DNA of 64,000 bases, from the NCBI GenBank assembly GCA_024760905.1, contig CM045729.1, positions 55,161,080 to 55,225,079 on the forward strand, given 5' to 3'. The stretch is from Plotosus lineatus. Lineage: Eukaryota; Chordata; Actinopteri; Siluriformes; Plotosidae. Below are positions 47,888 through 59,771 of this stretch, piece by piece. The translations under genes and the position numbers were made by a program. The notes under the pieces are model-generated. The model searched no databases and had not been told where the DNA came from. It worked only from the letters and a program-made list of their open reading frames with translations. Position 1 is the first letter of the stretch, and every line of letters begins with the position of its first letter.

Positions 47888-48428
47888 CAGTCGGCCCTTG
47901 ACCATTGGCGGTTCAGCGCCCGCACCCCTGTATACTCGCGAATTGGCGAAAAACTCAAAAGTAACTGGCATGTGATTCAGATTTAGCCAATGGCTGAGAG
48001 CTTTTGTTTCTCCCTCCTGCTGATTGGTTGCAGATAATGTGTACACCTCTTTTTTCTCCTTCATGCACAAGTTATCAACGCGATTGCCTGAATTGCAAAG
48101 TACATTTTTTTAGTGTGTTTTTAATGATTATTTAAGCCCTATGATGCCACTCAACTGCTCTGCATCTTTTCTAGCTTCAGGTAAGGGGCCTAAGTGCTTT
48201 ATTTATTAATAAATATTATCACAGTACAAAATTAAATTTTTTTACTTAATCATTACTACATTATTACAGTATTAATGAGTAAGACTGTCTATAGAATGTG
48301 TTTAAGAAGCATATTTTAGCGTATGTAATATCATACATAGGGTCTTAAAACCGCATCTATAACTCGCGGATTTTCATGATCCGCAGAAAGGGCTGGAACC
48401 GAACCATTGTGAAAAACGGGGCCTACTG
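47888..48428. mobile_element. DNA transposon (MITE-like), pogo/Tigger-like ends
   Basis: 541 bp between TA dinucleotides. Left CAGTCGGCCCTTGACCATTG; the right end reads, as complement, CAGTAGGCCCCGTTTTTCAC. Same family as 35165-35431 (shared AGCCAATGGCTGAGAG-like and TGCTGATTGGTTG segments), but longer. No transposase. Confidence 0.75.
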
Positions 48429-48434
48429 TACATA

Positions 48435-49254
48435 CACTGCCCTTCATAATTATTTACACCCCTGATTAAGATTATTTAGCTTCTAATAAATTCAGATTGT
48501 TTTTCTGAATAATAATAAATAATACAGGAAAAAAATAATACAGGACCACAATGAAAAAAGAGGAAAACCCAACTTTTAATTCAAGTACATTTATTCAATG
48601 GAGAGAAATCCCACATTAAGAAATAATTATTTCACACCAAATCATATCTGCCATAATTATTATCACACCTGATATCAATGTTTTGTACAACCCACTTTTG
48701 CCAACAAAAGAGCACCTAATCCTCTCATATAATAGTTAACAAGATGGGATAATACAGAAAGAGGGATCTTCAAACATTCCTCTCTGCACAAGCTCTCTAA
48801 ATCATCCAGCGAACTGGTCCTCTCCTCTGTACTCTCCTCTTCAGCTCACTCCACAGGTTTTCAATGGGGTTGAGGTTTGGGCACTGAGATGGCCATGGGA
48901 GGAGCTTGATTCTGTGCTTGATGAAACATTTCTGAGTAGATTTGACCACATGCTTAGCGTAATTATCTTGCTAGGAAGGAAGTGATGAATTTCTAATTAA
49001 GTGTTCCTAAATACAATGATCAACTTTGTAAACTACTGTAGAAATGACAGAAATACTTAAATTCGGGGTGCCAATAATTGTGTAACAGGTGATTTTATGA
49101 AAAATAATTTCTTAATCAGGGAACCCTCCCTTGAGTTGAAGGTTATATGTTTCTATAATTTTCAGTGTAAGAGTTGCTTCTTCAATAAAAATGTCATTTA
49201 TTTTAAGGCTTTTAACACATCTTAACCGCAGTCCCAAACATTATGGAAGGCTGT
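48435..49254 (-). mobile_element. Short Tc1-like element, about 0.8 kb
   Basis: Left end CACTGCCCTTCATAATTATT; right end carries the decayed inverse (ATTATGGAAGGCTGTG). The minus strand retains a transposase scrap: GGTTTTCAATGGGGTTGAGG is the complement of the codons for LNPIEN. Same internally deleted family as 37269-41063. Confidence 0.75.
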
Positions 49255-49499
49255 GTATATTCACACTTATTTACACATACACATAACGGTGAATGATATG
49301 TCAAAGCTGCATGATGTACACCAGGTAAGAGATTGAGCTTTTTTGAGCTTTTTAATTCTAAGGTACACAGTGCTGGAATGTTATGATGTTCGAGACCTTT
49401 TCTAAACATAAATATTGCACTGTGCAGGAAGATGGTTTGCTCTAAATGAGACTATTGCACTTAGAAAAGTAATATTGTACTGTCCAGGAAGCTGGTCTG

Positions 49500-49820
49500 A
49501 ATGATGTTTATTCAGTCAGTGCGTGATGGTGGTGGTGGTAGTGGTGGTGTTACATATTTAACAGCTTGTGAGTAAAAGCTGTTCTTGAGTCTGTTAGTTT
49601 TTGGTTTTAGTGTCCTGTACCTTTTTCCGAAAGGAAGAGGGGAGAAAAGGGGGTTTGGGGTGGGGTGTGTGGGGTCTCTGCTAATTCCACTGGTTCACCT
49701 CTGAAGTCTGTCTATGTAAGTGTCACTGAGGGAGGGTAGTGTAGTTCCTATTACTCACTCTGCCATCCTCACCACCCACTGCAAGGCCTTCCTGTCCTCT
49801 GTGGTACAGCTAATGAACTA
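49500..49820. mobile_element. Possible LINE fragment
   Basis: The phrase CTTGTGAGTAAAAGCTGTTC and TTTTAGTGTCCTGTACC followed by a G-rich segment resembles a module common in fish LINE coding/UTR regions from memory. Unassigned. Confidence 0.3.
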
Positions 49821-49929
49821 TAATAAATAATATTGCCAGGAAATGTTTTTAATAATTAGAATTACTGCTTGCCAAAGATAAGCAATCTCTGTATAAATTC
49901 TATTAATGTAAATATAGGTTATTATTTTG

Positions 49930-50105
49930 ACCTAGATGGGCTTATGAGTGTGGGAAGAAACTGGAGTACCTAGAGAAAACCCACACAAACATGTGGAGAA
50001 CATGCAGACTCCACACATAAGAACTCAAGCTCAGGAATTGAACCCAGAACCTTCTTCATGTAAGGCACACATGCTAATCACTATGCAACCATGCCAGCCA
50101 CAACA
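49930..50105 (-). mobile_element. SINE-B 5' half
   Basis: Minus strand: head with GGTTGCATAGTGATTAGCAT, B box GGGTTCAATTCC, centre GTGGGTTTTCTCTAGGTACT; the tail is missing. Confidence 0.7.
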
Positions 50106-50614
50106 ACATCGTTAATGCTTTTGTGTCTGAACGGGCAAATCTTTTTAGCCATGCACTAAAATCTAGAAGAAAGAATCTCCAGAACAGTGGAGGTTAATAC
50201 AAATTAGGGTACTGCTTAAAAGTCGAGATGGGCATTTTCACAGTATCTTGGAGCAATTGGTCTCAAAGGGGTCCAAAATAATTTTTAATTTGCTTTTTTT
50301 TAACTAATAATTTTACTAAATGTTCAGGGTCATAAGAACTTTAGATTTTAACTATGACATTATTTTTTTGGAAGTGACAATCTTTGAAAGTATGCATGTC
50401 CAAAACAATAAAACTTCTCTAAAAACTATCATCCTCAATAGAAAGATTTCAATGTTTTAAAAAGCTCATTTTAAATGCACAGCATATAAATGCAAGTAGC
50501 AATTGATATTTTTTCTGAGCTTTTATTAGTAGAAATATATTTTGTGTTTATTTATTGATAGCATACACCTAGAGTGGACACTTATTGGTCGGATACAAAT
50601 TCACAGTCTTGTGT

Positions 50615-50725
50615 AATCAACATTTTAGAATTGGTTCAGATATGTTTTGCTCTGAATTTACATGCACACCCGGGTATGTAAATTTAGAGTAAAACATATC
50701 TGAACCAGATTCTGAAATGTTGATT
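50615..50725. repeat. Imperfect palindrome, about 50-bp arms
   Basis: AATCAACATTTTAGAATTGG ... GAATTTACAT is mirrored, after a GCACACCCGGGT loop, by ATGTAAATTTAGAG ... CTGAAATGTTGATT. About 30 bp next to the loop pair almost perfectly. It may be a hairpin MITE. Confidence 0.75.
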
Positions 50726-50734
50726 CCATAAGAA

Positions 50735-51025
50735 TCATGCTTAATCCTAATTAGAGCTGTGGGGAGCCTGGTGCCAATCTCAGCCAACTCTGGGCGAGGG
50801 CAGAGTATACCCTGGGCAGCTCGCCAGGCCACCGCAGGGCAAAAACACACTGACGGCTATGCAGCTACTTGTGTCGAAAGTCAGCAATGGTTCTTTTACA
50901 TGCCTCACACCATAGACAGTGAGAGACATGTCTGGCCTTTGATAACCCAGTTAGCTGCACTGGGGGGACAGCAGTGACAACCCTTGACAGCGAAGCTTAA
51001 TCCCCCAGCCCTAGGATCGGCAATC
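50735..51025 (-). mobile_element. SINE-A copy with TGAATG-type tail module
   Basis: Minus strand: decayed head, the SINE-A body (CCAGACATGTCTCTCACTGT), joined to GGCGAGCTGCCCAGGGTATA and GCTGAGATTGGCACC, ending ATTAGGATTAAGC. Confidence 0.78.
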
Positions 51026-51219
51026 CAGGATAAAAGGTGCATTTTTGGTTGAAAAAAAGACACATTTCTTATTATCACAAGAAAAAGAAAAGTCAGAGTG
51101 GACATTATCGACGGACACTTCCTCGCATGTATTCATATCTGCCATCTGCAGAACAAATTGGGGATATTACCACCAATACATGATTTCATTAAAAGATGTT
51201 AAAAGATATGCTTGTCAAA

Positions 51220-51345
51220 TCTTCATGCATTCATTCATTCATGTTCTAAACTGTTTAACCTAAGTAGGGTTGTGGGGAGGCTGGAGCCCATCTCAGCCGA
51301 CTCGGAGAGAGGGCTGAGTACACTATGGACACTGCAGGGCCTTAT
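51220..51345 (-). mobile_element. SINE tail fragment
   Basis: Minus strand GGCTGAGATGGGCTCCAGCC, then TTAGGTTAAACAG and ATGAATGAATG. Only the 3' module remains. Confidence 0.7.
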
Positions 51346-51814
51346 CTAATTTTGAATGGAAAATTTTTCATGACAAACATCCTTCTTTAAAAAATTATTT
51401 CAATTGGAATCCTGAGAATTTTCTAAGTGGGGGAACTCAAATTTGTCATAAATGTAACTTCTGTGTATATTTTCAAGACAAGCTTGATGCTGTTTGTTAA
51501 TTTTTTATTAGTATTATATTATTTCAAGGTACTCCATACTGTTGTGTATTTATTCATCTGAAAGGTTTCATTTAATTTTGGAACAATTGCCATCATGTTA
51601 TGTTTCCCAGTGCTGTAGAGACTGTGAAATTGCTCAGATTCCCATAATAGACTTTCTTTTTGCTTCAACATTTCAAAGGTTTAAGTTCTCACTGTTCTCT
51701 GGAAAAATCAATAGACTCATTTTGTTTGCCAAAGATATACAATGGCAAGAGTACTTCATAGGCGGCTCTGAATCCAGACATAATTCAAATCCAGAAATTA
51801 ATTTTATCCAGCAC
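51346..51814. other. Intergenic, no gene seen
   Basis: AT-rich, no recognised feature. Confidence 0.45.
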
Positions 51815-53412
51815 AAAATCTTTTTCCACATATTGTCACGTTACAATCACAAACATAAAAGTTGATTAAACATTCTTTAGGGTATGTTACTACCAGCTGT
51901 GTAAATCTGGAGACTGAAATTTTTTGCCTATTCCTCTTTGCAAAATAGCTCAACCTCATTCAGACTGGATGAAGAGCATTTGTGAACAGCAATCCTTAAG
52001 TCTTGCAATATATTCTCAATTGGATTTAGGTCTCGATTTTGACTGGGCCATTCTAACACATGAAAATGCTTGAATCTAAAGCATTCCCTTGAAGCTCTGG
52101 ATTATGTTTTGTCCCATGTTGTCCCTCTAGAAGGTAAACCTCTGATATAATCTCAAGTGCTTTGCAGGTTCAAACAGGTTTTCTTCCAAGACTGCAATAT
52201 AATTTGTCCACCCGTCTTCCCATTAACACTCACCATCTGCTCAGTCCCTGCTGAAGAAAAGCACCCCCACAGCATGATGCTGCCGGCAGCATGTTTCACA
52301 GTGAAGACGGAATGTTCAGTTTGATGTGTAGTGTTAATTTTCCACCACACTTTGCGTTTTGCTTTGTTACGGATAGGTAAATTTAGAGGATGGAAATTGC
52401 CCTGTGAAACCAGCAAAGCACGACAGACCACGACATAAACTATATACAATTTAATAATATGAACTAAATAAGACTAAACTCATAACTTACATTTTAGAGC
52501 GAAACCACATACAAATTAACAAAGGGTCCCATAGTCACCAAGCACCCGCAGCAGGGTAAATTTAGAGATGGCGCATGTGCTGGCGGGGAAAGGCTTGCAA
52601 TCCTGCATGGAAAGAAACAAAAGATGACCATCCTTGCGTGGGCTGTGTGAACCTGGATGATGGACTTTGACGATGAAGTCCCGAACAACGAAACTTGGTT
52701 GATGCGCGTTCCATGGTTCACCTTGGATGAGTTGATCCGCCGAGATGAGTCCCCTTAGATGATCTGCTGGAAGAGACATGAGGAGACTGTAGCCAGCAAC
52801 AGGTCCTTAATATAGATTCCCTAATGTTCGGGAAATTTCCATTCTGGAAAATTCCACATCACCTGACCCGCCACCAGGGCGCAGATCCCCTTATGGAAAA
52901 TTCCCACAAAACAGCTGAGTCACACCATGTGACTCTCTTCACAGCACTGATCATAATTACACTTTATACATTCATTACTTTTATGTTTACATTTATACAA
53001 ATATTTACATGCTCTTAACATGCCTTTAAATCAATTTGGTCTCATGCAACCTGAAGACCTTTTTCAACATATTTGCTGTGTCCATCACATTCCTTATGGC
53101 TTATGGTTCCTTATGGCTTTTTTCAACAATGGCTTTAATCTTGCCACTCTTCCACCAAGCTAAATTTGTGGAGTTCACTTAGTTATGATCCCCAGTGATT
53201 TGTGGATCACTGCAGCTCCTCCAGTGTTTCCTTAGGCCTCTTGGCTGCTTGAGTAATCAATGCTCTCCTTGCCTGGCCTTTCATTTTGGGTAGATGTCCA
53301 TGTCTTGGTAGGTTTGCATTTGTGCCATACTCTTTCCATTCAAGAATGATGGATTGAATATTGCTCCATGAGGTGTTCAAAGCTTGGGATATTTTGATAT
53401 ACCCTAACCATC
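51815..53412 (-). mobile_element. Tc1-like relic interrupted by a solo LTR
   Basis: Minus-strand transposase traces at 52153-52364 (INTTHQTEHSVFTVKHAAGS, IMLWGCFSSAGTEQMV) and again after 53021 (complement of TATGGCTTTTTTCAACAATG; the helix-turn-helix region near 53240-53400). The terminus TTGTCACGTTACAATCACAA at 51832 is a known Tc1-family end from memory. Parts are deleted and it is non-functional. Confidence 0.8.
52365..53020 (+). mobile_element. Solo LTR, 656 bp
   Basis: Starts TGTTACGGATAGG and ends CTCTTAACA, i.e. TG...CA with an inverted TGTTA/TAACA terminus. It is flanked by TGCTT (52360-52364) and TGCCT (53021-53025), a 5-bp duplication with one change, and it interrupts a recognisable Tc1 sequence that resumes on the far side. 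No gag-pol remains. A Ty3/gypsy-type origin is plausible but not shown; the orientation is assumed. Confidence 0.68.
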
Positions 53413-53419
53413 ATCATCA

Positions 53420-53700
53420 TCATCTTCTTTTGCTTAATCTAGGGAGGGGTCACAGGAAGGCTGGCGCCCATCTCAGCCCATCAAGGGCAGAGTCCACCCT
53501 AGACAGCTCGCCAAGCCATAGCAGGGCAGAAACACGCTGACAGCTATGCAGCGTACTCTTAGCGAAATTCAGCAATGGTTATTTTACATGCCTCACACCA
53601 TAGACAGTGATAGACATGGCTGGCCTTTGATAACCCAGTTAGCTGTACTGGGAGGACAGCAGTAACAACCACTGACAAAGGATCTTAAACCCAAGCTCCT
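53420..53700 (-). mobile_element. SINE-A copy with TGAATG-type tail module
   Basis: Minus strand: body GGCCAGCCATGTCTATCACT, joined to GGCGAGCTGTCTAGGGTGGA and GGGCTGAGATGGGCGCCAGC. The tail runs into a CAT repeat at the left. Confidence 0.75.
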
Positions 53701-53938
53701 GTGTCCCACTTTGTCTGTTCATTACATCTAATGAGTTCTTCACATTTTTTTCCCAACTTTATCACAGAATTGACAATTATCTCTATATTTCTGATACATG
53801 CTCTGATACAAACTTTTAACTATTTCTGTCAAAACCATTTGAAATATAAAGAGGTTGCATAGAAAAATTATACGTACTAACTTCCTAGGCATATAGCAAC
53901 TTATATTTCAGTATAAACAACATCCAGTCATTCAATTT

Positions 53939-54290
53939 CTGAGAATTGTCATTCATTCATTTTCTGAACAGCTTGATCCTAATTAGGGTCACAGGGAGGC
54001 TGGCACCCATCTCAGCCAACTGTGGGCAAGGGTACACCCTGGACAACTTGCCAGGAAATCACAGGGCAGAAACAGGCTGATGTAGCTACTCTTGAGTAAA
54101 GTCAGCAACGGTTCTTTTACATTCCGCTCACCATAGACAGTGAGACATGACCAGCCTTTGGCAACCCAGTTAGCTGCACTTGGAGGGGGAGGGCAGTGAC
54201 AACCTGTTGAGAGTGGGGCTTGAACACCCAACCTTGGGATCTGTGATCCAGCACCTTACAACCAGGCCACCACTGCCTACTGAGAATTGT
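53939..54290 (-). mobile_element. SINE-A with TGAATG-type tail, 11-bp duplication
   Basis: Body 53950-54279 on the minus strand: head GGCAGTGGTGGCCTGGTTGT, B-box-like GGTGTTCAAGCCCC, body, then the L2-like tail ATTAGGATCAAGCTGTTCAG and ATGAATGAATG. Flanked by CTGAGAATTGT at 53939-53949 and 54280-54290. Confidence 0.87.
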
Positions 54291-54679
54291 GCAAAAGCCA
54301 TTTGTTTTTATTTAATAAATAGGTGTCCCAAATGCTAAGAACCCTCTGCACTATCGACTGCCATGAAATCAAGTGATGTTGTTGAGACAACACTTCATTT
54401 AAGTTTAGCAAATTCAGTTCATGTCCAAGTGATAACATAATAAGGGGGAAAAAATCTTAAACTAAAACTGTAAAGACTCTCAGGGTATGTATGCTATATT
54501 TTAATATTAGACAGGTGTATTTTCTACCTGAGAAGGGTAAAGGAAGAAGACACGTCTACTGCACACACTCATGAAGCCAAAAATCTTTATTGTGCAAAAC
54601 CAGACTGCAAATTAAAAGTTTGTTTGGTTTGATTTTTATTGAATATAAATAAATTGAGCCATGTTGGTCATTGTTGGGG

Positions 54680-55262
54680 GTGGGTTGTGGTGGCTTAGTG
54701 AGTAAGGCAATGGGTTTCTGATCTGGAGTTCAGCAGTTCAATCCCTACTATCACCACTGTTGGGCCCCTGAACAAGGTCCTTAACCCTCAATTGCTCAGC
54801 TCTATAAAAATGATCAGTGTCAGTTGCTCTGAATAAGAGCATCTAGGGCGGTGGTGGCCTGGTGGAAAAGGGCGCTGGATCACTGTTCCTAGGATTGGGG
54901 GTTCGAGTCCCACTCTCCACAAGGTTGTTACTGTCACCCCATGCAGCTAACTGGGTTACCAAAGGCCGGCCATGTCTCTCACTGTCTATGGTGAGAGGTT
55001 CATGTAAAAGAATCATTGCTGACTTTCATCAAAAGTAGCTGCAAAGCCGTCAGCGTGTTTCTGCCCCTGCTAAGGGTTGTGTCAGGAAGGGAATTCGGCA
55101 TAAAAACCTATGCCAAATCAAACATGCAACTCATTAATATGACTTCCATGAAGATGGAGGCAGATGATTCGCTGTGGCGACCTCGGAAAGGAACAGCCGA
55201 CAGGAAGAGAAGAAGAAGAAGCTCTGAATAAGAGCATCTGTCAAATGCTGTAAATGTATTAG
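54680..55262 (+). mobile_element. SINE-D copy interrupted by SINE-A
   Basis: tRNA-like head TGGTGGCTTAGTGAGTAAGG, B box GTTCAATCCC, CTGTTGGGCCCCTGAACAAG, ending GAGCATCTGTCAAATGCTGT after the insert. The tail is a form common in teleost SINEs. Confidence 0.8.
54826..55239 (+). mobile_element. SINE-A with RTE 3' end and 19-bp duplication
   Basis: Body 54845-55220: full tRNA-like head (GGCGGTGGTGGCCTGGTGG, B box GGTTCGAGTCCC), the SINE-A body, TTAATATGACTTCC, then the RTE terminus GATGGAGGCAGATGATTCGC, GGAACAGCCG and an AGAAGAAG tail. Perfect duplications GCTCTGAATAAGAGCATCT at 54826-54844 and 55221-55239. Confidence 0.93.
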
Positions 55263-57855
55263 CTGTAACAGTCAGGTGGCCACCACTTTTTGGGTGTTCT
55301 GTGCATCTGGCACAAATTTGTCAAGTTCGAAGTGTGTGATCATTACATATCCTAAACAGGGGTGCATCTACTATAACTGATAGGAAGAAGTCGAGCAAAC
55401 AGCTTTGCAATTAGGGTTTACAGCATACAAATAAATAAATAAATACTTCACACTCAGTGTCCTATATGCTTTTAGATTTGGAGGTTGATGAATTGAATGA
55501 TAATAAAATTGCTGCAGAGATTCTTGGAAAGAATGGGGGAAGCTAAACGCTGTATGCAGTGAGCTACAGCCAACAGAGCCATCATTATGGCAAGCTGAGC
55601 CCTATCCAAGAGGTCAGGGTAATGAGCCTGGAATTGAGCCGGTTTCCTGTCCTTTCACTATTCAATGAAAAACAAGGGATTTTATTAAGAAAAAACATCA
55701 TTCCTTGCCATACTCTAGGGCTCCTCCCTTTGTCACGCAACTGCCATGCTGGGAGACAGCCCAATCTGAGCCAAGCCGATGCTCATATATGGTACCCACA
55801 TGTGCATTTTCACTCTCTCTTTCTCTTTCATTCTGTCTTGCTCTGTCTGTCTGGTTCATATACACATAGTTTCCAAAGCAAGAAGAAGATATGTTTAAAG
55901 CCTCACTACACATAAGACCTTGAAACACTATTATGGCCAACACTCGGACCTTCGACGTGTGGTGGAGACAAACCCTTACACTGGTGCTATACCTGTACAG
56001 TGTAGGGTACTTGACATATGAAACTTAATGCAAGTAAATACCTTAAATGTGATATAAAATGCACACTATTGTCTCACACACACACCCATCAGCTCTGGCA
56101 AACAAACACCCCCAGCTGTTGCACTCCAAATGCCAGCTTGCTATTAAGTCTAGTGTTTGATCTAGTTTGTGCAGCTGTAACATGAATCCGAACATATTTA
56201 CTTTGTTTATGCCTTCCTCACACGCATTCACATATGGGGAATTGATGGGACAGAGAATTACATCAAAGGCACAGCACAATCCAATCCCTACTTTGTGCCA
56301 AAAACCTGCTTCTGCAACATGTCAAATAACCAGAAATAGGCAACCTTCATTATTTGGACTTTTTTTTTTTGTTCCAAACCTGAGCTAAACTACATTTAAA
56401 GTAATGCTGCATCTAAATACATTAACTTGAAACAAATTTTATTTCTGATTTAAAACTTGTCAAAATCAAGAAAAATCAACAGGTCAATTGAAAGTTGTAT
56501 AAATAATGTTTGGCATGCAGTTGCATTACAAATCCCCATTGATGCTATCCCTTATCTTTGTGGCATTTAATATATTCTTCTTAAACAACAGTGAGATTGA
56601 TGGATTCGCTCACTAATACTGAAATTCTACACCTTTTAAAGAGTTCACTAATTACTAACAAACATGTAAGGCTCTATTAAACCCCAGGCCATACTAGAAG
56701 GTTTTGGAACATTTTAGGGCCATTCAATCAAATTTATCACCAAAAGGATTGAAGCATTATGGTCCATATGGGCACTGGCTACAAGAGCAAGTGTCTAGTT
56801 CTGCATGGGTAACTTTTTATTTGAAGAAAGGCTTGTAAGGCAATAAATGGACAGATCATAGTAGTTATAAAGCTATGAGCTAGCAAGCTTTGGCGGAAAA
56901 GGGAGCGGCTTTACTGCCCAATAATAAATATCACTGTGGGGGATGCAAAGCAAGAACCTATTCTTGTTGTTGCTATCACGATATCAATTCAGACATTTTG
57001 CCAAAGGACATGAAAAGCACAGGCCTACAATATTAACCAGCACAGAACACAACACTCCCTATACTCAAAAGTGGATAAATATGAAACTGTTCAATAAAGC
57101 GCAACGCCCATCTGTGACACATCAGCGAACTCTGTTAAGATAAACCATGAGTTAATACTCCTACACACAGATTCTAGCACATAAACCGCAATCGTTTTTA
57201 CTGCATATCAGAAATGACTTGTTTCTATGTAGGGGTAGAGACTAGTAGGAGTGTGATGAAGAAGGAAGCAAATGTGCAGGAGTGAAGAGCGCTTCTGGGA
57301 GGAGAGACACAAAGAGCTCCGCAGTACCTGCCCTGCTGTCTGCTAATGTGGCCCTGAGAACTTTACTAATCGGCCGAGTTCTTTCCAAACACAGAGCTGG
57401 CCCTGAGCCTGCTCCACATTCCACAACTTCCAGACAGCTCTGACTTTATTTTGAGGCAAAAACGGCACCGGCTTTCTCACATGACATTCCCAAAAAAGGC
57501 ACTGTGGCCCGAGCCTACCCTGATTGGTCTATATGACTCAACCATAGAGGAATTAAAACAATATGAGGTATATCAAACCCAGTAGTGGAAGGTGATCCAA
57601 CTGTTCAGAAAAGAGGATCTGTGAAGAGCAAGAGGACAACAGAACTGCGTAGAGCATAAACAACATACAGAACTATGCACAGCAGCTACATACTACATGC
57701 CAATTGGCTAGACAGTTTCAAAACACACACAATGACTATTTTCAGACTTCAGAGCATTTAAACATCTACACTATTCATGATCATAGATCTTTTTAAGTCT
57801 CAATTCACCAAAGCACAGTTTCAACAACATAAACAACTTTTATGCAACTTTATAT
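55263..57855. other. Intergenic, no gene seen
   Basis: About 2.6 kb, nearly free of recognised transposons. Open frames up to 118 codons have no known domain. It could contain regulatory DNA. Confidence 0.4.
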
Positions 57856-57859
57856 AAAT

Positions 57860-57860
<1 letters not shown>

Positions 57861-57893
<33 letters not shown>
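57861..57893. repeat. TA microsatellite
   Basis: About 16 TA units. Confidence 0.88.
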
Positions 57894-57896
<3 letters not shown>

Positions 57897-58475
57897 AGTT
57901 ATAAAGCTAGTGCTCCTGACACAAATCACCCATTCTTCATTTCCAGATACTCCATTGAGGAAACAGGATAAATCTGAGCATATCCACTTACTCTGAGATT
58001 AAGACATACCAAAAGGTGCCCAATCTCATAACTATTGTCTTATTCAGACAAAATCACATCACATTAACTAACTTTACAATAGCAGCTATAAAATACTAAA
58101 AAGTTAACACTATTTCCATAACCCTTCACTGCACCTTACCATAAATAAAATAATACATACGATATTTGACTAATCTTGTTAGTCACTGTAATGGTCTCAA
58201 GTGAAATACTGTTTAATTAAAACTGTGGTTAAAATAAATCAGAATTGTTTTAAAATGCAAAGGGTTTTGACCAAAAAGCTACCTTGGAGATTAAAATTAC
58301 ATTTTCTTAATGTCGCTGAAGCCTTATGCGTCGGCACTGCATTAAAATATTCATACTCCAATTAAACACTGTAAAATGAAAATTAATGTCATTAATATCA
58401 CCAGACATTATAAAATGTTCCACCTACACACTACAAAAATGTATTTAATATTTTAAGTGTGTGTGTGAACAGAAA
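57894..58475. other. Intergenic, no gene seen
   Basis: AT-rich, nothing recognised. Confidence 0.45.
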
Positions 58476-58508
58476 GGAAGACAGAAACAGACACAAATAG
58501 AGATAGAG

Positions 58509-58547
<39 letters not shown>

Positions 58548-58723
58548 GAGAGAAGCCAAAACAGATAGACATGGACAGACACAGACCAAAAAAGATAGAG
58601 AGACAGACAGGCAGAGAGAGAGAGAGAGAGAGAGAGATAGACAGAGACAGACAGACAGGCAGAGAATGAGAGACAGAGAGAGAGAGACAGAGAGAGCGAG
58701 ACAGACAGAAAGATAGAGAGATG

Positions 58724-58764
<41 letters not shown>

Positions 58765-58840
58765 TGGGAGGGAGGGAGGGAGGGAGGGAGAGAGGTAGAC
58801 AGAGAGAGGGAGGGATAGAGAGCGAGAGAGTGAGAGAGAA
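58476..58840. repeat. Long purine-rich GA tract
   Basis: About 365 bp almost wholly A/G on the plus strand: imperfect GA, GACA and GGGA repeats. Ser/Leu-rich frames on the minus strand are by-products. Confidence 0.92.
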
Positions 58841-59534
58841 CACTAACCAGTATTAGGTGTTTGATATTTCCCAATATGTGGATGTGTTGTTTGTTCTTTT
58901 TACAAAGTTTTTTTAAGGTTAATGCACTGACTGCTCTAATTATGGGATATAAACTGCAAGGATAGATGGCACGTGTAGACAACACATTGAAGCAGTGCAT
59001 CTCATCTCCTGTTTGAATCCTTTAATTGCCCTGAGCACATATGATCCACCATGCCTCTTTGAGTTTCTTATTTGCATACAAAGCACATCTCTGGGGAGAT
59101 GCAAATGAATGTCAACTGAGAGCCTGCTCATATACACAGAATTTAACATTATGAGCATCATCTTTTTAATTGAACCACTGTCTATCCCTGCCAATACAGT
59201 GCTGAATCACAAGGCAGCAGATAATTGGATCAGCAGTCTTAGCATGTTAAGATGTTTGTAATTCAGTGATGTGATTGCTTTTACTGTTACATCCTTAGGC
59301 TATCTATGGGTATGCTATAAGGAGGCAGGAAACAAATGAGACATAATAATTCAGTAAGCACAGCCTTATTGTCTTACAAAGCAGAATCAATTATGAATGA
59401 ATTAAATTAAACAACATAAACTAACCACTGCCACATTGAGTAAATTCTGGTGCCTGTCCACATATAGCAGTTTTATATTTAGCAGTTAAAACTATATATG
59501 AAAAAAACAAGATGATTCACAAGATGAGTGTACA
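58841..59534. promoter_or_regulatory. Possible enhancer-like non-coding block with two octamers
   Basis: Repeat-free sequence. ATTTGCAT (59070-59077) and ATGCAAAT (59099-59106) form an inverted pair 21 bases apart within a stretch that shows no coding signal. POU factors bind such octamers. Assignment is by motif only. Confidence 0.3.

Positions 59535-59578
<44 letters not shown>
59535..59578. repeat. CT microsatellite
   Basis: About 21 CT units. Confidence 0.9.
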
Positions 59579-59582
<4 letters not shown>

Positions 59583-59771
59583 ACATGCTTTAAAAATGCT
59601 GAGCAAACATTAATTATTAAAAAGTATTATCAAAATACCTTATATACAATATACTTTCATAAGAAACACTAACGTAAATAAAACTTATTTGAATGTCTTT
59701 TATTTTGTACTGATCCAACTGAAAATATAAATGCCTCATCTTGTAATCCAAAATTCTTGAGATTTTTAATA

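Noticed and set aside
58431..59000. Ser/Leu-rich 189-codon frame
   Set aside because: Complement of the GA-rich tract; the composition is imposed by the repeat.
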